Of a DNA stretch of 16,127 bases, positions 12,539-16,127 are shown piece after piece. Source of the DNA: Oceanipulchritudo sp049975345 (GTDB lineage Bacteria; Verrucomicrobiota; Verrucomicrobiia; Opitutales; Oceanipulchritudinaceae); the NCBI GenBank assembly GCA_049975345.1, contig JBNGDP010000087.1:1-16127 (forward strand). Direction: 5' to 3'. Position 1 is the first letter of the stretch. Every line of letters starts with the position of its first letter. The notes below the pieces were generated by a model that was not told the DNA's origin, did not search any database, and worked only from the letters and a program-made list of their open reading frames with translations. The position numbers and the translations under genes are program-made.

Positions 12539-13831
12539 ATGGCCCGAGCATCCAAAATGACATTCTGCAGCTTCTGCGGTAAATCGCAGTCGGAGGTGCG
12601 CAAGATTATCGCCGGCCCGGCCGGCGTGTACATCTGCGATTCCTGCGTTGATGTCTGCAAGACGATCATCGACCGGGAACTGCGGGAGGCCGGCGCTTCC
12701 ACCCGGGCCACCGCCGCCCGGCGCTTCAAGCTTTCCAAGCCCGCCGAGATCAAGGCCAAACTCGACCTCGACGTGGTCGGGCAGGATTTCGCCAAGAAGG
12801 TCCTCTCCGTTGCCGTGTACAACCACTACAAGCGCCTCCAGTCGGAGCTGAAACCCGACCGGCACAATGATCCGGAAGCCCCCGCCGCCGACTCCGAATC
12901 CGACAGGGTGCGCATCGAGAAGAGCAATGTGCTCCTGATCGGGCCCACCGGAAGCGGAAAGACCCTCCTTGCCCGCACCCTTGCCGACCTCCTGGAAGTG
13001 CCCTTCGCCATCGCCGATGCGACCACCCTCACCGAGGCCGGATACGTCGGCGAGGACGTCGAGAACATCGTCCTGCGCCTTCTCCAGTCCGCCAACTACG
13101 ATGTCGCCAAGGCCGAGTGCGGGATCATCTATGTCGACGAGATCGACAAGATCGGCCGCAAGACGGACAACGTTTCCATTACCCGTGATGTCTCGGGCGA
13201 GGGAGTGCAGCAGGCCCTTCTCAAGATCCTCGAGGGAACGGTCTGCAACGTTCCCCCGCAGGGGGGGCGCAAGCACCCGAACCAGGAGTACATCCAGGTC
13301 AATACCCAGAATATCCTCTTCATTTGCGGCGGGGCTTTTATCGGCCTGGAGGACATCATTCATCGGCGCCTCGGAAAGGGCACCATCGGATGGGATGATG
13401 CCGAACATCACAGTTGGGAAGGGGAGCATATTTTCGGGGAACTCGCCCCCGAGGACCTCGTCCGCTACGGCCTGATCCCGGAATTCATCGGGCGTCTCCC
13501 GGTGGTCTCCGTCCTCGAGGAACTCGACGAGGAGCAGCTCGAACACATCCTCACCCGCACCCGCAACGCCATCGTCAAGCAGTACGCCAAGCTCTTTGAA
13601 ATGGAGGGCGTCAAGCTCACCTTCCGCAAGGACGCCGTCCGCGCCGTCGCCGAGAAGGCCCTCGTCCTCAAGACCGGCGCACGCGCCCTGCGCTCCATCA
13701 TGGAGGGCATCATGCTCGATATCATGTATCAGCTTCCTGAATACAAGGATGTCGAGGAGGTCGTCATCACCCCCGCCGTCGTCCAGGGCAAGGCCAAGCC
13801 CAAGCTCAAGTACAAGGAAAGCGCCGCGTGA
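12539..13831 (+). CDS. clpX: ATP-dependent Clp protease ATP-binding subunit ClpX
   Basis: A 430-residue ClpX unfoldase that recognises substrates and threads them into ClpP. The N-terminal zinc-binding domain has C10-C13 and C33-C36. The AAA+ module has Walker A GPTGSGKT (135-142), the pore loop GYVGE (168-172), Walker B IIYVDEID (196-203), the RKH loop (244-246) and sensor 2 in TGARALR. The ClpP-docking loop reads IGW at 283-285, where most ClpX have IGF or IGL. The start at ATG 12539 gives the usual short lead before the zinc finger. No ribosome binding site is evident because repeat DNA fills the upstream region. It is convergent with the M42 peptidase gene. Confidence 0.97.
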   Translation: MARASKMTFCSFCGKSQSEVRKIIAGPAGVYICDSCVDVCKTIIDRELREAGASTRATAARRFKLSKPAEIKAKLDLDVVGQDFAKKVLSVAVYNHYKRLQSELKPDRHNDPEAPAADSESDRVRIEKSNVLLIGPTGSGKTLLARTLADLLEVPFAIADATTLTEAGYVGEDVENIVLRLLQSANYDVAKAECGIIYVDEIDKIGRKTDNVSITRDVSGEGVQQALLKILEGTVCNVPPQGGRKHPNQEYIQVNTQNILFICGGAFIGLEDIIHRRLGKGTIGWDDAEHHSWEGEHIFGELAPEDLVRYGLIPEFIGRLPVVSVLEELDEEQLEHILTRTRNAIVKQYAKLFEMEGVKLTFRKDAVRAVAEKALVLKTGARALRSIMEGIMLDIMYQLPEYKDVEEVVITPAVVQGKAKPKLKYKESAA

Positions 13832-13854
13832 CGCCCGACGGGTCGGCGCGTCAC
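13828..13854. terminator. Bidirectional hairpin shared by clpX and the M42 peptidase gene
   Basis: GTGACGC at 13828-13834 pairs with GCGTCAC at 13848-13854, and the inner CCGAC/GTCGG extends the stem with one bulged base. The stem includes the stop codons of both convergent genes. There is no T-run on either side, so termination may rely on the hairpin alone or on Rho. Confidence 0.6.
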
Positions 13855-14930
13855 CACTCCCCGCTATCCCCCGGTTGCAGCGCCTTGGCATAGGCGACGA
13901 GGAGGCGCACGGTGTTCTCGATGTCCCGCAGGTCGACGACCTCGCTGGGGGTGTGCATGTAGCGCAGCGGCACGGAGACCACGGCGGTGGGCAGCCCGCC
14001 CGGGGCCATCTGCAGTTCCCGTCCGTCGGTCGCGGTGGGCCTGGGTTCGGCCTCGACCTGGTAGGGGATCTTCTCCTGTTGCGCGACCTCGACGAGCCTG
14101 TTGAAGATCACGGGGCTGACGTTGGCCCCGCGTGTAATGATCGGGCCGCTACCGAGTTTGAATTCCCCGAACCGGCGGTTGTCGCACTCGGGATGGTCGG
14201 TGGCGTGGCCCACGTCCACGGCGACGGCGAAGTCGGCGGCCACCCCGCCGGCGACGGCCCGGGCCCCGCGGCAGCCGATTTCCTCCTGGCTGGTGGCCAC
14301 GGAAATGATCCCCGCCTTGAGGGCGTCGCGCTCCCCGGCCAGACGGCGCAGCGCCTCGCAGACGACGTAGCAGCCGGCCTTGTTGTCGAAGGCGCGGGCG
14401 ATCCCGATCGTGCCGGTCATCAACTCGAAGGACTGGTCGTAGACGGCCACGTCGCCGATCCGGACGCGCTGGAGGGCGGCCTCCTTGTCGGCGGCCCCGA
14501 TGTCGATCCAGAGATTGTGCTTCTCGGGGATTTTCTTGCGTTCCTCCTGGGTGAGGAGGTGGATGGCGCGGCGGCCGGTGACGCCCTTGACCACGCCGTC
14601 GCGGGTCATGATCGAGACCCGGCGGCCGGAGACCGTGTTGAGGTCGATCCCGCCGACGGTGTCAAAATAGAGGAAACCCTTGTCATCGACATACTTGATG
14701 ATGAGGCCGAGCTCATCCATATGGCCGGTCATGAGGAGGGTGGGGCCACCCCTGGGCTCGAGGGTGGCGATCCGGTTGCCGAGGGCGTCCCTGCGGTAGG
14801 AGTCGGCACTGGGCCGGACGTGGCGGTCCACCACCTCCTGGGCTTCCGTCTCGTATCCGGAGGGGGAGCGCGCGTTCAACAAGTCGACGAGGAATGCGGG
14901 TGCTTCGCCATTTTGTTCCATGAGGGGCAC
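13851..14930 (-). CDS. M42 family metallo-aminopeptidase
   Basis: A 359-residue M42-family peptidase, a co-catalytic zinc aminopeptidase whose relatives form tetrahedral dodecamers. Predicted metal and catalytic residues are H70 and D72 in TGHMDE, D182 in ARAFDNKAG, E216 (general base) and E217 in SQEEIGCRGA, D239 in AVDVGHATD, and H326 in YMHTP. The fold is complete and of usual length. A start at 14921 (MEQNGEAP) is an alternative. Relatives cleave N-terminal residues from oligopeptides, so it may finish peptides released by proteases such as ClpXP; the neighbourhood fits but this is inference. It is transcribed away from hisA, with 120 bases between their starts. Confidence 0.92.
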   Translation of the reverse strand: MPLMEQNGEAPAFLVDLLNARSPSGYETEAQEVVDRHVRPSADSYRRDALGNRIATLEPRGGPTLLMTGHMDELGLIIKYVDDKGFLYFDTVGGIDLNTVSGRRVSIMTRDGVVKGVTGRRAIHLLTQEERKKIPEKHNLWIDIGAADKEAALQRVRIGDVAVYDQSFELMTGTIGIARAFDNKAGCYVVCEALRRLAGERDALKAGIISVATSQEEIGCRGARAVAGGVAADFAVAVDVGHATDHPECDNRRFGEFKLGSGPIITRGANVSPVIFNRLVEVAQQEKIPYQVEAEPRPTATDGRELQMAPGGLPTAVVSVPLRYMHTPSEVVDLRDIENTVRLLVAYAKALQPGDSGEW

Positions 14931-15050
14931 TATAGGCCGGAACCGGAATCCTTCCAGCGAAACCGTGATTTCGTTAAATAAATTGTGAACCGGCCGGACT
15001 TTTCAAAATTGGTCTGGTCGATTCGGCAAATCCGGTCCACCGTATGGGAA

Positions 15051-15803
15051 ATGATTTTATATCCGGCGATTGATCTCAAGGGGGGACGTGTCGTGCGTCT
15101 GGAACAAGGTCGGGCGGACGCCGAGACCGTGTACGCCGAGGACCCGGGCGGCCAGGCGGACCGCTTCAAATCCGCCGGCGCGGAATGGGTCCATGTCGTC
15201 GATCTGGACGGCGCATTCACCGGCGAGCAGGCCAATGGGGCGGCCGTCGAGGCCATCATCGACTCCGGCTTGAAGGTCGAGCTGGGGGGCGGGATCCGTT
15301 CCATCGAGGTCATCAAGCACTGGCTCAAGGTCGGGGTGGAGCGCGTGGTCATCGGGACCAAGGCGGTCACCGACCCGAATTTCCTGCACGAGTGCCTGCA
15401 CTATTTTTCGCCGGAGAGCATCGCGGTCGGAATCGACGCCCTCGATGGAAAAGTGGCGGTCAAGGGCTGGATCGAGAAGGTGGACCTGCTGGCCGTGGAG
15501 TTCGGCTACTCCGTCCAGGAAATCGGGATCCACACGATCATCTACACGGATATCAGCCGCGACGGCATGCTGGCCGGTCCCAATTTCCAAGCCCAGGAGG
15601 ACCTTCTCAAGGAGCTGGAAATCGACATCATCGCCTCGGGGGGGGTGGCCTCCCTGGAGGACCTCCGCACCTTCAAGGAGATGGCGGTCCGCTATCCCAA
15701 CCTCAACGGGGTGATCACCGGCAAGGCCATCTACGATGGGCACCTGGATGTGGCCGAGGCGGTGCGCTTGACCAAGGACGAAGGACGAAAGACGAAGGAC
15801 TAA
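15051..15803 (+). CDS. hisA: Phosphoribosylformimino-5-aminoimidazole carboxamide ribotide isomerase (HisA)
   Basis: A 250-residue TIM-barrel enzyme of histidine biosynthesis that isomerises ProFAR to PRFAR. The catalytic aspartates are D8 in YPAIDLKGG and D129 in AVGIDALDGKV. The phosphate-binding loops ELGGGIRS (77-84) and ASGGVASLEDL near the C-terminus are present. The ATG at 15051 gives the canonical start MILYPAIDLKGG; the open frame upstream adds 22 residues of no family value. The C-terminus is LTKDEGRKTKD, whose last residues and stop codon are encoded by a 7-bp repeat array. No other his gene is in the window. Confidence 0.96.
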   Translation: MILYPAIDLKGGRVVRLEQGRADAETVYAEDPGGQADRFKSAGAEWVHVVDLDGAFTGEQANGAAVEAIIDSGLKVELGGGIRSIEVIKHWLKVGVERVVIGTKAVTDPNFLHECLHYFSPESIAVGIDALDGKVAVKGWIEKVDLLAVEFGYSVQEIGIHTIIYTDISRDGMLAGPNFQAQEDLLKELEIDIIASGGVASLEDLRTFKEMAVRYPNLNGVITGKAIYDGHLDVAEAVRLTKDEGRKTKD

Positions 15804-15822
15804 AGACGAAGGACGAGGGACT
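15774..15822 (+). repeat. 7-bp repeat array overlapping the 3' end of hisA
   Basis: Seven heptamers in a row (AAGGACG, AAGGACG, AAAGACG, AAGGACT, AAAGACG, AAGGACG, AGGGACT). The fourth and fifth supply the hisA stop TAA, as in clpP. The array is the same family and orientation as the left part of the array at 12374-12422. Confidence 0.9.
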
Positions 15823-15823
15823 G

Positions 15824-16127
15824 GTTCTTTACATACTAATGTGGAATTGGCAAAGAGGGAAAGTCGGCAAATGACTATAATAACATCTCCAGATAGATAT
15901 GCATAAATCATCCCTATCGCTATCGGGATTCCAATCCCGATAGCAATACTTAGGCAAAGCCACGTGGAACCGGTATAAGAATGCCGGAAGACTCTGGCAG
16001 GTCTGCATTGCCTCTGCACAAAAATATCTGGTTAAGCACAAAGAGTAGCAGGAAAATTCAATTGGTTCTTCCAAGATTATTGTGGAAGGATCATGCGGGT
16101 GGGGTGCCGACCGCATGCCGGCAGGCA
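15824..16127. other. Gene-free right edge
   Basis: About 300 bases with no recognisable coding sequence on either strand; the longest open frame here has an unbiased, low-complexity translation. It is more AT-rich than the neighbouring genes until the last 40 bases. The only clear structure is the palindrome at 15919-15944. A gene may begin beyond the window edge. Confidence 0.5.
15919..15944. repeat. 26-bp palindrome downstream of hisA
   Basis: GCTATCGGGATT (15919-15930) is the perfect reverse complement of AATCCCGATAGC (15933-15944), with only CC between them. The left arm is preceded by a second CTATCG (15914-15919). No T-run follows, so it is more like a REP-type palindrome or a protein-binding site than an intrinsic terminator. 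Confidence 0.8.

Noticed and set aside
12494..13891. 465-codon minus-strand frame opposite clpX
   Set aside because: A shadow of clpX; its end is translated heptamer repeat.
13596..14981. Plus-strand frame opposite the M42 peptidase
   Set aside because: The minus-strand protein has every M42 metal ligand; the plus frame has none.

Overview
The window looks like a chromosomal piece of a GC-rich Gram-negative bacterium, most likely a member of the Verrucomicrobiota. The evidence is indirect: a PEP-CTERM protein beside a secreted protein resembling the TIGR02597 family, and short dispersed repeats (AAGGACG-type heptamers and CACAGAGGCACGGAG-type arms) of a sort I associate with that group. No rRNA, tRNA, CRISPR array, integrase or intact transposase was seen.

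Region 1 (1-3200) is accessory DNA. It is a run of small toxin-antitoxin (TA) and TA-like gene pairs: hicBA, a Phd-like antitoxin with a PIN toxin, a DUF4160 fragment with a DUF2442 protein, and a RelE-like toxin with its antitoxin. An orphan 62-residue protein and a frameshifted fragment also lie here. The pairs are delimited by five copies of a short repeat with the core TACCTGAATTTGAC (279, 827, 2149 inverted, 2571, 3115). The outermost two copies also share a second downstream box at the same spacing. This cassette-like layout is the most unusual thing in the window.

Region 2 (3300-5100) holds two exported-protein genes in tandem, a TIGR02597-like protein and a PEP-CTERM protein. Most of their length is AT-rich, but the start of the first gene and the end of the second are GC-rich. 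A good intrinsic terminator follows. Region 3 (5110-5765, minus strand) is one more TA module, an AbrB/MazE-type antitoxin with a PIN toxin.

Region 4 (5781-10163, minus strand) is a probable three-gene operon: gamma-glutamyltransferase, then an ABC ATPase starting 4 bases after it, then an ABC-2 type permease. A 20-bp inverted repeat sits between the ATPase and the permease.

Region 5 (10399-13831, plus strand) is the conserved protein quality-control cluster tig-clpP-clpX. The clpP-clpX gap is filled by a large inverted array of 7-bp repeats. Downstream come an M42 aminopeptidase (minus, convergent with clpX) and hisA (plus). hisA ends in the same heptamer repeat that supplies the clpP stop codon. 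The last 300 bases hold no recognisable gene, only a strong palindrome.

The conserved genes (tig, clpP, clpX, hisA, ggt, ABC ATPase) are secure. TA family assignments are good but start codons are less certain. The TA cassette and recombination interpretations are inference.
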